DNA of 64,000 bases from assembly GCF_032598905.1 (NCBI RefSeq), contig NZ_CP122458.1, positions 3,162,001 to 3,226,000 of the forward strand, in the 5' to 3' direction. This document shows, one piece after another, positions 1 through 9,111 of the stretch. The position numbers and the translations under genes are program-made. The notes below the pieces were generated by a model that did no database searches, had not been told where the DNA came from, and saw nothing but the letters and a program-made list of their open reading frames with translations. The first letter of the stretch is position 1. Each line of letters begins with the position of its first letter. The DNA comes from Streptomyces sp. 11x1 (lineage in GTDB: Bacteria; Actinomycetota; Actinomycetes; Streptomycetales; Streptomycetaceae).

Positions 1-579
1 TGGCCTTTGTCGTCCCTGGTCGGCCCGACCGGCAGGGTCCACAGCATAGAGCCACTGCCGGGGCCCGCCCGCTGGCTGCGCCTGGCCTCCCGCGGCCTGG
101 GGAGCGGCAACGTGGTAGTCCACCACACGGCCCTCGGGGCCCGGGCGGGCCAGGGCACTGTCAGCCTGCCCCTACGTCGTGGTCTGCCGGTGCACGGGCG
201 GGCCTATCTCACCGAAGGTTCCCACGGCCCTGGCCCGAACGCCGAGTTCGCCGCGGCCCGGCCGGTGCGGACCCAGGTGCACACCCTCGACCAGCTTGTC
301 GAACGTGCGGGTCTGGAGAAGGTCGCCTTCGTCAAGGCCGACGTCGAAGGCGCCGAACCCGCCGTACTCGACGGTGGCCGGCAGACCCTGCGACGACATC
401 TTCCGGCGCTCCTGCTGGAGATCGAGGACCGCCACCTGGCGAAGTACGGAGCCGGATCGGAGGTGGTCCTCGAACACCTCGGCCGGTACGGCTACCGGCC
501 CCACCGCTGGGCCAAGGGCGGCTGGACGGAAGTCTCCGGGATCCGCCACGACGTCCGCAACTACCTGTTCACCGTCTGA
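1..579 (+). CDS. FkbM-family methyltransferase, 5'-truncated by window edge
   Basis: The frame is open to the first base, so the start lies outside the window. About 190 residues are visible. They carry the C-terminal two thirds of an FkbM-type SAM-dependent methyltransferase: the segment GPTGRVHSIEPLPG matches the strand that follows the SAM-binding glycine motif, FVKADVEGAEPAVLDGG is the typical 'K-D-EGaE' motif, and LLLEIEDRHL is the late strand of the fold. FkbM proteins usually O-methylate sugars or polyketide hydroxyls. Here the gene sits 39 bp before a glycosyltransferase in the same direction, so methylation of a sugar or tailoring of the nearby peptide is plausible. The missing N-terminus should hold the rest of the SAM site. 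Family assignment is good; the substrate is unknown. Confidence 0.8.
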   Translation, partial: WPLSSLVGPTGRVHSIEPLPGPARWLRLASRGLGSGNVVVHHTALGARAGQGTVSLPLRRGLPVHGRAYLTEGSHGPGPNAEFAAARPVRTQVHTLDQLVERAGLEKVAFVKADVEGAEPAVLDGGRQTLRRHLPALLLEIEDRHLAKYGAGSEVVLEHLGRYGYRPHRWAKGGWTEVSGIRHDVRNYLFTV

Positions 580-618
580 CGCTCCCCGCCACTGCGGGGC
601 TTTGAGGAAGCAGCAGCC

Positions 619-1767
619 TTGAGCACCACACTCATCGTCACCAATGACTTCCCGCCCCGGCAGGGCGGCATCGAGACGTTCGTCCACGCCATGGCCACCC
701 GTATGCCCCGCAATGACGTGATCGTCTACACCTCGTCGGAGCCGGGCTCGAACGCGTTCGACGCCACCCTGCCGTTCCCCGTAGTCCGTGACCCGAGCCG
801 CATGCTGCTGCCCACGCGCCGCGTCACCGCACGCGCACTGCACCTGGCGCGGGAGCACGGCTGCGACCGGGTGTGGTTCGGCGCGGCGGCCCCCTTGGCG
901 GCGATGGCCCCCGCCCTGCGCCGGGGCGGAGTCGAACGGCTCGTCGCCACCACACACGGGCACGAGATCTGGTGGGCCAGGGTCCCCGGAGCACGCCGTG
1001 TACTGCGGCGCATAGGCGACGGCGTGGATGTCGTCACCTATCTCGGCGAGTACACACGGGCGCGCATCGCTCCCGCGCTGGGCCCCAGGGCCCGGCTCAG
1101 TCGTCTGGTGCCGGGCGTCGACCTGACGGAGTTCCGGCCGGAGCTGACGGCGGACCAGGGCCGTTCCATACGCGACCGGCACGACCTGCACGGACGCAAG
1201 GTCGTGCTGAGCGTGTCCCGCCTGGTGCCTCGCAAGGGCCAGGACACACTGATCCGCGCCCTGCCGCTGATCCGGCGCGCGGTGCCCGACGCGGTGCTGC
1301 TCGTGGTCGGCCAGGGACCGGACGAGGGCCGGCTGCGGCGTCTCGCCGGCAGGTACCCCGAGGAGTCCGTGGTCTTCGTCGGCGGGGTGGGCCACGCGGA
1401 GACACCGGCTTACTACGCCGCCGCCGACGTCTTCGCCATGCCGTGCCGGACCCGCCGGGCCGGTCTGGAGGCCGAAGGGCTCGGAATCGTCTACTTAGAG
1501 GCCGCGGCGAGCGCCCTTCCCGTGGTGGTAGGGAACTCCGGCGGCGCCCCCGACGCCGTGCTCGACGGTCGTACGGGCACGGTCGTAGACGGCCGGGACG
1601 TACCAGACGTCGCCCGTGCCGTCATCCGGCTCCTAACGACCCCCGACGGGGCCGCCATGGGACGAGAGGGACGGCGGTGGGTTGAACGGGAGTGGACCTG
1701 GGACGTCTCCGCGCACCACCTGACCCGTCTGCTCACCCCCGGACTCGAACTCACCGGGATTCTCTGA
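619..1767 (+). CDS. GT4-family glycosyltransferase (PimB-like)
   Basis: A 382-residue GT-B fold glycosyltransferase of family GT4. The N-terminal domain opens with TNDFPPRQGGIETFV, the glycine-rich acceptor-side loop common to PimB/WbnK-like enzymes. The donor-side domain has SRLVPRKGQDTLI and a nucleotide-sugar binding EX7E-type motif, EAEGLGIVYLE, near residues 284-294. The TTG start at 619 is supported by GAGGAAG about nine bases upstream. Enzymes of this family transfer mannose or another NDP-sugar and act in the cytoplasm or at the membrane surface. Its position between an FkbM methyltransferase and an MbtH/P450 pair suggests glycosylation of a secondary metabolite, but primary lipoglycan synthesis cannot be excluded. 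Confidence 0.85.
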   Translation: MSTTLIVTNDFPPRQGGIETFVHAMATRMPRNDVIVYTSSEPGSNAFDATLPFPVVRDPSRMLLPTRRVTARALHLAREHGCDRVWFGAAAPLAAMAPALRRGGVERLVATTHGHEIWWARVPGARRVLRRIGDGVDVVTYLGEYTRARIAPALGPRARLSRLVPGVDLTEFRPELTADQGRSIRDRHDLHGRKVVLSVSRLVPRKGQDTLIRALPLIRRAVPDAVLLVVGQGPDEGRLRRLAGRYPEESVVFVGGVGHAETPAYYAAADVFAMPCRTRRAGLEAEGLGIVYLEAAASALPVVVGNSGGAPDAVLDGRTGTVVDGRDVPDVARAVIRLLTTPDGAAMGREGRRWVEREWTWDVSAHHLTRLLTPGLELTGIL

Positions 1768-1874
1768 CCCTGACGGGGTCTCTTCCCAACTCTCGTTCAC
1801 TGGCCGTGAGCTGGCCTTTTTCCCTCAGAAGAAAGATCTTGCCGGGGGCATGCGGGCCGATCAACGATAAGAGG

Positions 1875-1914
1875 GTACGGCTGTCCGCACTTCCCCCGGT
1901 GCGGAGAGCCGTAC
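1875..1914. promoter_or_regulatory. Long perfect-but-one hairpin between glycosyltransferase and mbtH
   Basis: Two 16-base arms (1875-1890 and 1899-1914) are inverted complements with one mismatch around an 8-base loop. It lies in the 276-bp gap (1768-2043) upstream of the MbtH gene. There is no T-run after it, so it may be an actinomycete-type terminator for the glycosyltransferase transcript or an operator for the mbtH operon. A short stem is also present just after the glycosyltransferase stop codon. Confidence 0.6.
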
Positions 1915-2043
1915 GTTCACCGGTTCCGGGCGGCGCAGCCGCCGATCCTCCGCGTCGCTGCCCCGGCATACAGGGGCCTTGGCCCGCATCCGCGTCACCC
2001 GCGTAGGACCCTGCCTTTTCGGCGGTCACTGAGAGGGATTCCC

Positions 2044-2259
2044 ATGAGCAACCCGTTCGAGAACGACGAGGCAGAGTACATCGTCCTGGTCAACGACCAG
2101 GGGCAGCACTCCTTGTGGCCCGCGTCGGCCCAGGTGCCCGCCGGCTGGGAGACGGTCTATGGCGCGGCTTCCCGACAGGCCTGCCTGGACTACGTCGAGG
2201 AGAACTGGATCGACATGCGTCCCGCATCCCTGGTCGAGGCGGCGGGTTCGGCCTCGTGA
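2044..2259 (+). CDS. MbtH-like protein
   Basis: A 71-residue MbtH-family protein. It starts MSNPFENDEAEYIVLVNDQG and keeps the invariant tryptophans: SLWPASAQVPAGW and the late NWIDMRP motif. MbtH proteins bind and activate adenylation domains of non-ribosomal peptide synthetases. GAGAGGGA lies just upstream of the ATG. Its stop overlaps the GTG of the P450 gene (GTGA), so the two are translationally coupled. No NRPS gene lies in this window, so the partner synthetase is probably to the left, or the P450 works on a carrier-bound amino acid. Family call is near certain. Confidence 0.97.
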   Translation: MSNPFENDEAEYIVLVNDQGQHSLWPASAQVPAGWETVYGAASRQACLDYVEENWIDMRPASLVEAAGSAS

Positions 2260-3467
2260 CCACGCCTTCCCTCGCGGTACCGGATCTGACCGACCCGGTC
2301 ACGCACCTCGCCCCCGGCGGCCTCGACGAGGTCTGGTCCGAACTGCGCCAGAACGACCCGGTGCACTGGCACCCCGGTACGGACGACACCCCGGGCTTCT
2401 GGGTGCTGACCCGGCACGCGGACGTGTCCAAAGTGCTGCGCGACTCGGCCCGGTTCACGTCCGAGCGGGGAAACGTGCTCACCACCATGTTGCAGGGCGG
2501 CGACAGCGGCGCCGGCAGCATGCTCGCCGTCACGGACGGTCCGCATCACACCGCGCTGCGCAACCTGCTGCTCAAGGCCTTCTCCCCGCGGGCCCTGGAC
2601 GGCGTGGTCCGCCAAGTTCGGGAGACCACCCGCCGTCTCGTCGACGAGGCGGTGGAGCGCGGGCACTGCGACTTCGCCCGGGACATCGCCTCGTATGTGC
2701 CCCTGGCCACCATCTGCGACCTGCTGGCTGTTCCCCGGTCCGACCGGGACACGGTCCTCGGCCTCACCAAGTCCGCGCTGGCGTCCGACTACGCCGACCC
2801 GCAAGCCGGCGAAGACCGGCTCGCTCGGGGTGAACTTCTCCTCTACTTCCACGAATTGGTGGCACACCGGCGGGCCCACCCCGGGGACGACGTCATCAGC
2901 CTGATGGCTACCGAGCCCGCTGGGACGGTCACCCTCGACGACGACGCCATCGTCCTCAACTGCTACAGCCTGATCATGGGCGGCGACGAGACGAGCCGCC
3001 TGGCCATGATCGGCGCGGTGCGCGAGCTGGCCCACGATCCGGAGCAGTGGCTCTCCCTCAAGGACGGCACCGCGACCGCCCAGCAGGCCACCGACGAGGT
3101 GCTGCGTTGGACGACGCCCACGCTGCACTTCGGGCGAGTGGCCACCGAGGACGTCGAGTTGCACGGCCAGACGATCGCCGAGGGCGATCTGGTCACCCTG
3201 TGGCTGTGCGCCGCGAACCAGGATGAAACGGTCTTCGGAGACCCGGAGGTCTTCCGGCTGGCCCGCACCCCGAACAAGCACCTCTCCCTCGGCTACGGCC
3301 CGCACTTCTGCCTCGGCGCCTATCTCGGCCGGGCCGAGATCACCGCCATGCTCGACGCTCTGCGCGACCGGGTCGCCCGCATCGAGCAGACCGGTGACGA
3401 GCGCCGAATCTACTCCAACTTCCTCACGGGCATGAGCAGCCTGCCCGTCTCGCTCACTCCCGCCTGA
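2256..3467 (+). CDS. Cytochrome P450
   Basis: A 403-residue soluble bacterial cytochrome P450. The GTG at 2256 overlaps the mbtH stop and gives the usual N-terminus just before the LTDP segment; an upstream in-frame ATG at 2115 would overlap mbtH entirely and is not needed. Visible motifs are the I-helix oxygen-binding segment MGGDETSR (about residue 242), the K-helix ExxR as EVLR (about 281), and the heme-ligand loop LGYGPHFCLG with the thiolate cysteine near residue 352. The loop begins LGYG rather than the common FGxG. It needs ferredoxin partners, none of which is encoded here. Coupling with MbtH suggests hydroxylation of an amino acid or peptide on an NRPS carrier domain, which is inference. 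Confidence 0.92.
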   Translation: MTTPSLAVPDLTDPVTHLAPGGLDEVWSELRQNDPVHWHPGTDDTPGFWVLTRHADVSKVLRDSARFTSERGNVLTTMLQGGDSGAGSMLAVTDGPHHTALRNLLLKAFSPRALDGVVRQVRETTRRLVDEAVERGHCDFARDIASYVPLATICDLLAVPRSDRDTVLGLTKSALASDYADPQAGEDRLARGELLLYFHELVAHRRAHPGDDVISLMATEPAGTVTLDDDAIVLNCYSLIMGGDETSRLAMIGAVRELAHDPEQWLSLKDGTATAQQATDEVLRWTTPTLHFGRVATEDVELHGQTIAEGDLVTLWLCAANQDETVFGDPEVFRLARTPNKHLSLGYGPHFCLGAYLGRAEITAMLDALRDRVARIEQTGDERRIYSNFLTGMSSLPVSLTPA

Positions 3468-3522
3468 ACTGCCCCACCGCCGTACCTGCGGAGGGCCCGA
3501 TTCCAGCAACGCGGAGGTCGCA

Positions 3523-4785
3523 GTGAACAACAGGACCGACCGGAACGCGCAGCTCAGTCCCGACGTCTGGTTCAACTGGAACACCATGGACGTCGATCCC
3601 ACCGAGCAGCCCCCGGCGTACTCCGGCATCTTCTTCGACGAAACCCTGCGCGACGGCCTCCAGGCGCCGCATGTCACAAACCCCTCCCTGGAGCAGAAGC
3701 GGGTGCTCGTCGACCACATGGCAGGGGCCGGTGTGCGCTCCGCCGACCTGGGCTTCCCCGGGTCCGACCCTGCCGCACTGCACGAGTGCGCAGAACTCGC
3801 CCGGCATGTGCTCGACTCCGGGTACGACCTGGTCCCCGGATACGCAGGCCGCACCCACCCGGCGGACATCGACGCGATCCGCGACATCGCGGACCGGGTC
3901 GGCAGCCCCGTGGACGCGTACGTGTTCATCGGGGTCAGCCCCATCCGGCAATACGTCGAGGACTGGGACATCACCGCCATCCAGCGCAACATCGTCCGAT
4001 CAGCCGCCGCCTGCCACGGCAACGACGTCGACTTCGTCCTGGTCCTGGAGGACGCGGTGCGCTGCACCCCCGACGTCCTGGAGCGGGTCTACGACGCGGC
4101 CGTCGACTCCGGCGTGACCCGGCTGACGCTGTGCGACACCGTGGGCGCGGCACGGCCCGAGGGCACGGCCGCCCTCATCCACTGGACGCGCCGGTACTTC
4201 GCGCGGTGGGAGCAGCCCGTCGCCCTGGAATGGCACGGCCACAACGACCGCGGTCTCGCCCTGGCCAACTCCCTCACCGCCCTGGCTCTGGGCTGCGCAC
4301 GGGTGCACGGCACGATCCTGGGCATCGGCGAGCGCGCCGGAAACGCTTCCCTGGACCAGCTTGTGGTCAACAGCCACCTCGACGCGCACGGCAGCTACGA
4401 CCTGAAGGCCCTCGTGGAGTACGGCGCCTACGCTTCCGAGGTCCTGGAGGTCGGTATCCCGCAGAACTACCCGGCCCTGGGCCGGGACGTGTTCAAGACC
4501 AGTGCCGGCGTCCACGCGTCCGCGATCCTCAAAGCCCACCAGAAGGGAAACACGCTGGTCAAGGACAGCGTCTACTCCAGCGTCCCAGCCAGCTATCTGG
4601 GGCGCGAGCAGGAGGTTCTCGTCGACGAGGCGTCCGGCACCAACAACGTCCGCTATTGGCTCACCGTCCACGGCTACGACAGCGCCGACGCCTCCTTCCT
4701 CAAGAAGATCCTGGCCGCCGCCAAGTCCCACCGCGGCCCTCTCAGCGACGAGCAGATAAGGCAGATCATTGCGACAGCGGAGTAA
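3523..4785 (+). CDS. Isopropylmalate/homocitrate-synthase-like enzyme of a keto-acid elongation pathway
   Basis: A 420-residue HMGL-like Claisen condensing enzyme. DETLRDGLQAP (about residue 39) is the signature of the TIM barrel, HGHNDRGLA (about residue 238) provides metal-binding histidines, and GIGERAGNASLDQLV is the second family signature. It has the catalytic barrel and connecting subdomain, but lacks the roughly 100-residue LeuA regulatory domain, so leucine feedback is not expected. The reaction should be acetyl-CoA plus an alpha-keto acid to a 2-substituted malate. The set of genes that follows matches the HphA/HphCD/HphB benzylmalate-type pathway for homophenylalanine or homotyrosine. 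The GTG start follows a GGAGG-containing leader. Confidence 0.85.
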   Translation: MNNRTDRNAQLSPDVWFNWNTMDVDPTEQPPAYSGIFFDETLRDGLQAPHVTNPSLEQKRVLVDHMAGAGVRSADLGFPGSDPAALHECAELARHVLDSGYDLVPGYAGRTHPADIDAIRDIADRVGSPVDAYVFIGVSPIRQYVEDWDITAIQRNIVRSAAACHGNDVDFVLVLEDAVRCTPDVLERVYDAAVDSGVTRLTLCDTVGAARPEGTAALIHWTRRYFARWEQPVALEWHGHNDRGLALANSLTALALGCARVHGTILGIGERAGNASLDQLVVNSHLDAHGSYDLKALVEYGAYASEVLEVGIPQNYPALGRDVFKTSAGVHASAILKAHQKGNTLVKDSVYSSVPASYLGREQEVLVDEASGTNNVRYWLTVHGYDSADASFLKKILAAAKSHRGPLSDEQIRQIIATAE

Positions 4786-6763
4786 CGCCTCGGACGAGGC
4801 GGTCCCGAAGCGCCGGATCGGCCTGCGCGGCAACGTCCTCGTCCTCACCGAGGACACCGACATGGTGGCCGCCCAGCTGTCGGGAACCCAGGGCCCCAGC
4901 CCAGCCGAACTGCTGCGTGCGCCGCTGATGAACAACATCTCCACAGACGAGATCATCCCCGGCTGGTGCTGCTACTGGTACGACGAGAAACTCGGCGACT
5001 ACGCCTACCTGGGGCTGCGGGACAAGAAGGTCACCGAGGGCGCGCTGAAGGCCTTCGCGCCTCAGATCATCGTCAGCGGAGAGGCGAAGGGCTGCGGCTC
5101 GTCCCGCGAGCATGCCGTCTACGCCGAGAAGTACGCGGGTGTCGAGGTTGTCTTCGCCCACACATTCGAACGCATCTATGAGCAGAACTGCCGCAACGTC
5201 GGCATCGTCACTTGCACTGACCTCGATTTACTGGAAGCCCTGCTCGCCGGCGAGCAACTGCCCCTGGAGGCGTTCACCCGGCGGGCCAATGACATCGAGC
5301 GCGCCATCGTGCACTTCGGCGGACTGTTCGGCTTCAACCGCCAGGGCATCCGCATCACCCCGAGATTCGACCCGGCCCGCCCGCTCAACGTCGTGGAGAA
5401 GATACTCCAGGGCGCGCTCTCCCCCCGCAACGCACTCCCGGACGACGCTTCGGTGCGCGTCGGCGAGTCGTACTTCGTCCGGGCGGATGTCCGATTCTCG
5501 CACGAGTATGTCACTCCCATGGCAGCAGGCATGTTCGTCCAGCAGTTCGGACCCACCGCGCGGCTGGAACAGCCCGACAGCTGCTACTTCTTCCAGGATC
5601 ACCTCTCGCTGGCGGCCCCCGTTCTCAAGCGCCGGCCGAACGGCTCCGAACTGGTCGCCCGTGTCGAGGACCTGGGTCTCAGACAGCGGGAGTTCGCCGC
5701 CCTCGGCCAGGGGCACTTCATCGGCCCCGGTGACAACGGCGGCAGCCGCGCCATCTGCCACAACCACATCCTGGAGGCCGTTGCGCGGCCCGGCGACGTG
5801 ATCATCGGCACCGACAGCCACACCTGCACGGCCGGAGCGGTCGGTGCCCTCGCATTCGGGGTGGGCGCCACCGACATCGCCAACGCCTGGTACAACCGCG
5901 AAATCCTGGTGAAGGTCCCCGCCGTGGTCCGCGTCGAACTCGACGGCGCTCTGCGCCCCGGCGTCTGCGCCAAGGACGTCATGCTCAACCTGCTGACCCA
6001 CCCGGAGATCCAGGGCAGCAAGACGCTGGGCAAGGTACTGCTCTTCGCCGGCCCCGGATCCGCCGGGCTGAGCGTGGACGAGCGCGCCACCCTGTGCAAC
6101 ATGGCAGTGGAAGCCGGAGGCATGACCGCGCTGTTCGAGGCCGACGACATCACCCGAGCCCATCTGGCCGGCCGCACCCTGCCCGCGCCTCTCGACATCC
6201 TCGATACCGCACCGTTCTCAGACCCCGACGCTCATTACACCTCCGTGGTCACCGTCGACATAGGCACCGTTGTACCGATGGTCGCCCTGCCCGGCGATCC
6301 ACGTAACGCCGTTCCTCTGACGTCCTTACGCGAGGAGGTCCGCGTTGACAAGGCGTACGGCGGCTCGTGCACCGGTGGCAAGGCGGAGGACATGGACATG
6401 TATGCCAGCGTCTTCGCCATCGCCCGCGACCGAGGACGAACCGTGCCCGCCGGCGTCCAGGCGTACATCCAGGTCGGCAGCGAGGCCGTGCTGGCACACG
6501 CCACCGAGCGAGGTTACTTGGACCTGTTCGCAGAGGTTGGCGTCACCGTCCTGCCTCCCTCCTGCGGCGCCTGCATCAACGCGGGGCCGGGCGTCTCCGA
6601 GCGATCGGACGAAGTCACCATCAGCGCCCAGAACCGCAACTTTCCTGGACGCTCGGGCCCGGGACAGGTCTATCTGGCCTCCCCCTACGTCGTCGCCGCG
6701 AGTGCCATCGCGGGCCGCCTCAGCTCCGTCGAGGAGATGCTTTCCGACGGAGCGCGGGCATGA
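4769..6763 (+). CDS. Fused, domain-swapped aconitase-type dehydratase (small plus large subunit; HphCD-like)
   Basis: A 664-residue fusion with the swivel (LeuD-like) domain first and the catalytic Fe-S (LeuC-like) domain second, opposite to usual aconitases. The swivel part shows NNISTDEIIPGW and SGEAKGCGSSREHAVYAEKYAG (residues about 55-120). The large part shows GTDSHTCTAGAVG, YGGSCTGGKAEDM and PPSCGACINAGPG, which supply the cysteines expected to bind a 4Fe-4S cluster. It should isomerise the 2-substituted malate to the 3-substituted form. The TTG at 4769 overlaps the previous gene by 17 bases. It is chosen because the conserved segment GNVLVLTEDTDMVAAQL would be lost with the ATG at 4862. 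The start remains the least certain point. Confidence 0.85.
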   Translation: MRQRSNASDEAVPKRRIGLRGNVLVLTEDTDMVAAQLSGTQGPSPAELLRAPLMNNISTDEIIPGWCCYWYDEKLGDYAYLGLRDKKVTEGALKAFAPQIIVSGEAKGCGSSREHAVYAEKYAGVEVVFAHTFERIYEQNCRNVGIVTCTDLDLLEALLAGEQLPLEAFTRRANDIERAIVHFGGLFGFNRQGIRITPRFDPARPLNVVEKILQGALSPRNALPDDASVRVGESYFVRADVRFSHEYVTPMAAGMFVQQFGPTARLEQPDSCYFFQDHLSLAAPVLKRRPNGSELVARVEDLGLRQREFAALGQGHFIGPGDNGGSRAICHNHILEAVARPGDVIIGTDSHTCTAGAVGALAFGVGATDIANAWYNREILVKVPAVVRVELDGALRPGVCAKDVMLNLLTHPEIQGSKTLGKVLLFAGPGSAGLSVDERATLCNMAVEAGGMTALFEADDITRAHLAGRTLPAPLDILDTAPFSDPDAHYTSVVTVDIGTVVPMVALPGDPRNAVPLTSLREEVRVDKAYGGSCTGGKAEDMDMYASVFAIARDRGRTVPAGVQAYIQVGSEAVLAHATERGYLDLFAEVGVTVLPPSCGACINAGPGVSERSDEVTISAQNRNFPGRSGPGQVYLASPYVVAASAIAGRLSSVEEMLSDGARA

Positions 6764-7818
6764 GGATCGCCGTCGTCCCCGGAGACGGGATCGGGCTGGA
6801 GGTCGTTCCGGCCGTGCTGCCCGCCCTCACCCTGCTCGACGACCGCTTCGGGCTGGATCTCACCTACGAGACCTTCGACTGGGGCGCGGAACGCTGGCTG
6901 GACGAAGGCGTCGGCCTGCCGCCGGGAGCCCTCGACCTGCTCACCACCGACTACCAAGCCATCCTGCTCGGCGCCTTGGGCGACCCCAGGATCCCTGACA
7001 TGGCCCACGGCCGCGAGATCCTGCTGGGCCTGCGTCGAGGCCTCGACCTGTACGTCAACCACCGTCCCTTCACTCCACGCGACACCAGACAAACCGTCGA
7101 CCTGTTCCGGGAGAACACCCAGGGCCTCTATGTCGGCGTCGGCGGCACCGTGGCGCAGAGCGGGCGCACAGCAGTGGCGATCGACGAGTGTGTCTACACC
7201 CGCGAGACCGTCGAGAAGTTCGTCCGGTACTGCTTGCGCGCCCTCAGGGACAGCGGTCGTGAGCGCGTCACTCTCGTCCACAAGAGCAACGCCGTACCGC
7301 ATACGGGCCAGCTGTGGCAGGAGATCTTCCGAACCGAACTGACCCACTTCGCCGAGCTGAGGGGGGCAGAGGAGTACGTCGACTCCTTCTGCTACCACCT
7401 GGTCCGCGATCCGTCCCCGTACGAGGGCGTCATCGCCTCCAATCTCTTCGGGGACATCGTCAGCGACATCGGTGCCGCCCTCATGGGCGGACTCGGCCTC
7501 GCCGCCAGCGCGAGCATCTGCCCGGAGACCGGCTACGGGCTGTTCGAGGCCGTGCATGGCAGCGCACCCGACATCGCCGGGAAGGGCGTCGCCAACCCCT
7601 ACGCCACAGCGACCGCAGCAGCCCTGATGCTCGACCACTTCGGCCATTCTGAGGCGGCGTTGGCGCTGCGCCGCGCACTCACCGCCACTGTGCACAGCGA
7701 CGTGGCCACCCCGGACATGGGTGGCCACGGCACCACGACCACGTTCATGGCGGACGTCATGGAGAGGCTGGAGAAGGACTCCACTGACGGAAGCGACAGG
7801 AGCGAACCTCATGCCTAG
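6760..7818 (+). CDS. Isopropylmalate/homoisocitrate-dehydrogenase-like enzyme
   Basis: A 352-residue beta-decarboxylating dehydrogenase. The ATG at 6760 overlaps the upstream stop as ATGA. The nucleotide-binding start reads IAVVPGDGIGLEV. The substrate loop RENTQGLYVG is of the RENTE type seen in homoisocitrate, tartrate and isocitrate dehydrogenases rather than the LeuB RELTGG type. NLFGDIVSDIGAALMG carries the metal-binding aspartates, and FEAVHGSAPDIAGKGVANP is the coenzyme loop. It should oxidise and decarboxylate the 3-substituted malate to the one-carbon-longer keto acid with NAD. The substrate loop argues against a plain duplicate leuB. Confidence 0.88.
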   Translation: MRIAVVPGDGIGLEVVPAVLPALTLLDDRFGLDLTYETFDWGAERWLDEGVGLPPGALDLLTTDYQAILLGALGDPRIPDMAHGREILLGLRRGLDLYVNHRPFTPRDTRQTVDLFRENTQGLYVGVGGTVAQSGRTAVAIDECVYTRETVEKFVRYCLRALRDSGRERVTLVHKSNAVPHTGQLWQEIFRTELTHFAELRGAEEYVDSFCYHLVRDPSPYEGVIASNLFGDIVSDIGAALMGGLGLAASASICPETGYGLFEAVHGSAPDIAGKGVANPYATATAAALMLDHFGHSEAALALRRALTATVHSDVATPDMGGHGTTTTFMADVMERLEKDSTDGSDRSEPHA

Positions 7819-8998
7819 CCGTGTGCCCCCACCCGGACTGGTCCACCGGTCCGGTACCACCGGAAGCTCCGTCATTCGCGAGGCACTGGCCCTCACGAAC
7901 CGCCCTGACGTGCTCTCCTTCGCCGGCGGGCTGCCCGCCTCGGAGCTCCTCGACATCGAGGGACTGCGCACCGCCTACGACCATGCGCTGACCGAACACC
8001 CGCTCCGCGCGCTCCAGTACTCCGTCACTGACGGCGACCCCCGTCTCAGAGAACTGCTCGCCGACCGGCTGACCCAACGCGGACTGTCCGTCCCACCTGA
8101 CCGCCTGGTCATCACCACCGGTGCCCAGCAGGCCCTGGCCCTCCTGGCGACGGCCCTGCTGAAGCCCGGCGACACCGTCGCAGTGGAGGAGCCCACCTAT
8201 CTCGCCGCCCTCCAGTGCTTCGGCTACGCGGGCGCGCGCGTGATTTCCGTACGCACGGACGACGACGGCATCGACATCGACGCCCTCGCCCACGTCGTGG
8301 AGCGCGATCGGCCCCGGCTCCTCTATCTGGTTCCCGATTTCCAGAACCCCACCGGACGCACCCTCGCCCTGGCCCGCCGCGAGGCCCTGGCACGGTTGGC
8401 CGAGACCAAGGGCTTCTGGATCATCGAGGACGACCCGTATGGCGAACTCAGGTTCCATGGCGCGCGCCTGCCCTGGGTGACGGCCCAGGAAGGCGCGCAT
8501 GATCGAAGCGTGCTGGTGGGCAGCCTCTCCAAGATCCTCGCCCCGGGCCTCAGGCTCGGTTGGATCTGTGCACCGCCCGCCCTGCGTCAGGCATGTGTCC
8601 TCGCCAAGCAGGCGGCGGACCTGCACAGCTCGACCGTGGATCAGGCTGCCGCCGCGCACTACCTGGGCACACACGACATCGACGCTCGCCTGGACCACGC
8701 CCGCGCGCTGTACCGGGACCGCTGCGCGGCGATGCTCACGGCGCTGCCGGGCGCACTGCCCCTCGGCAGCACCTGGAGTCGCCCCGACGGCGGCATGTTC
8801 CTGTGGGCCAAGCTACCCGAAGGCCACGACACCGGGGCGCTGCTGCCCCGGGCCGTGGACCACGGGGTCGCCTACGTACCCGGAGCACCATTCTTCGCGG
8901 GGCCACCGGACCCGACCACGCTACGCCTCTCCTTCGCGAGTCATGGGCTCCAGGACATCGAGGAGGGGATGCGCCGCCTGGGCAAGGCGTTCACCTGA
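7811..8998 (+). CDS. LysN/2-aminoadipate-type PLP aminotransferase
   Basis: A 395-residue fold-type I aminotransferase of the class that includes LysN and the catalytic domain of MocR regulators, without the GntR domain. The ATG at 7811 overlaps the dehydrogenase stop by eight bases. Key motifs are LSFAGGLPASELL near the start, TTGAQQALALL, PDFQNPTGRTL (cofactor and substrate contacts), and GSLSKILAPGLRLGW with the PLP-binding lysine. It would convert the elongated keto acid to the corresponding L-amino acid, closing the four-step cassette. It is the last gene of the run; the next kilobase is insertion-sequence debris, so the cluster may have been cut here. Confidence 0.88.
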   Translation: MPSRVPPPGLVHRSGTTGSSVIREALALTNRPDVLSFAGGLPASELLDIEGLRTAYDHALTEHPLRALQYSVTDGDPRLRELLADRLTQRGLSVPPDRLVITTGAQQALALLATALLKPGDTVAVEEPTYLAALQCFGYAGARVISVRTDDDGIDIDALAHVVERDRPRLLYLVPDFQNPTGRTLALARREALARLAETKGFWIIEDDPYGELRFHGARLPWVTAQEGAHDRSVLVGSLSKILAPGLRLGWICAPPALRQACVLAKQAADLHSSTVDQAAAAHYLGTHDIDARLDHARALYRDRCAAMLTALPGALPLGSTWSRPDGGMFLWAKLPEGHDTGALLPRAVDHGVAYVPGAPFFAGPPDPTTLRLSFASHGLQDIEEGMRRLGKAFT

Positions 8999-9111
8999 GA
9001 CCTGGTCTGCTGCTCCGTCGCTGAAACCGCGCAACCGGAACGTCTCAGGAGCAGAGCGACGTTGCTCGAGTTGTGTACCGCGACGCTGTGCTCAAAAGGC
9101 CCGGCGTGGAC

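Noticed and set aside
3523..7818. Primary-metabolism leucine genes (leuA, leuCD, leuB)
   Set aside because: The synthase lacks the regulatory domain, the dehydratase is a swapped fusion and the dehydrogenase loop is RENTQ, all unlike Streptomyces housekeeping leucine genes.
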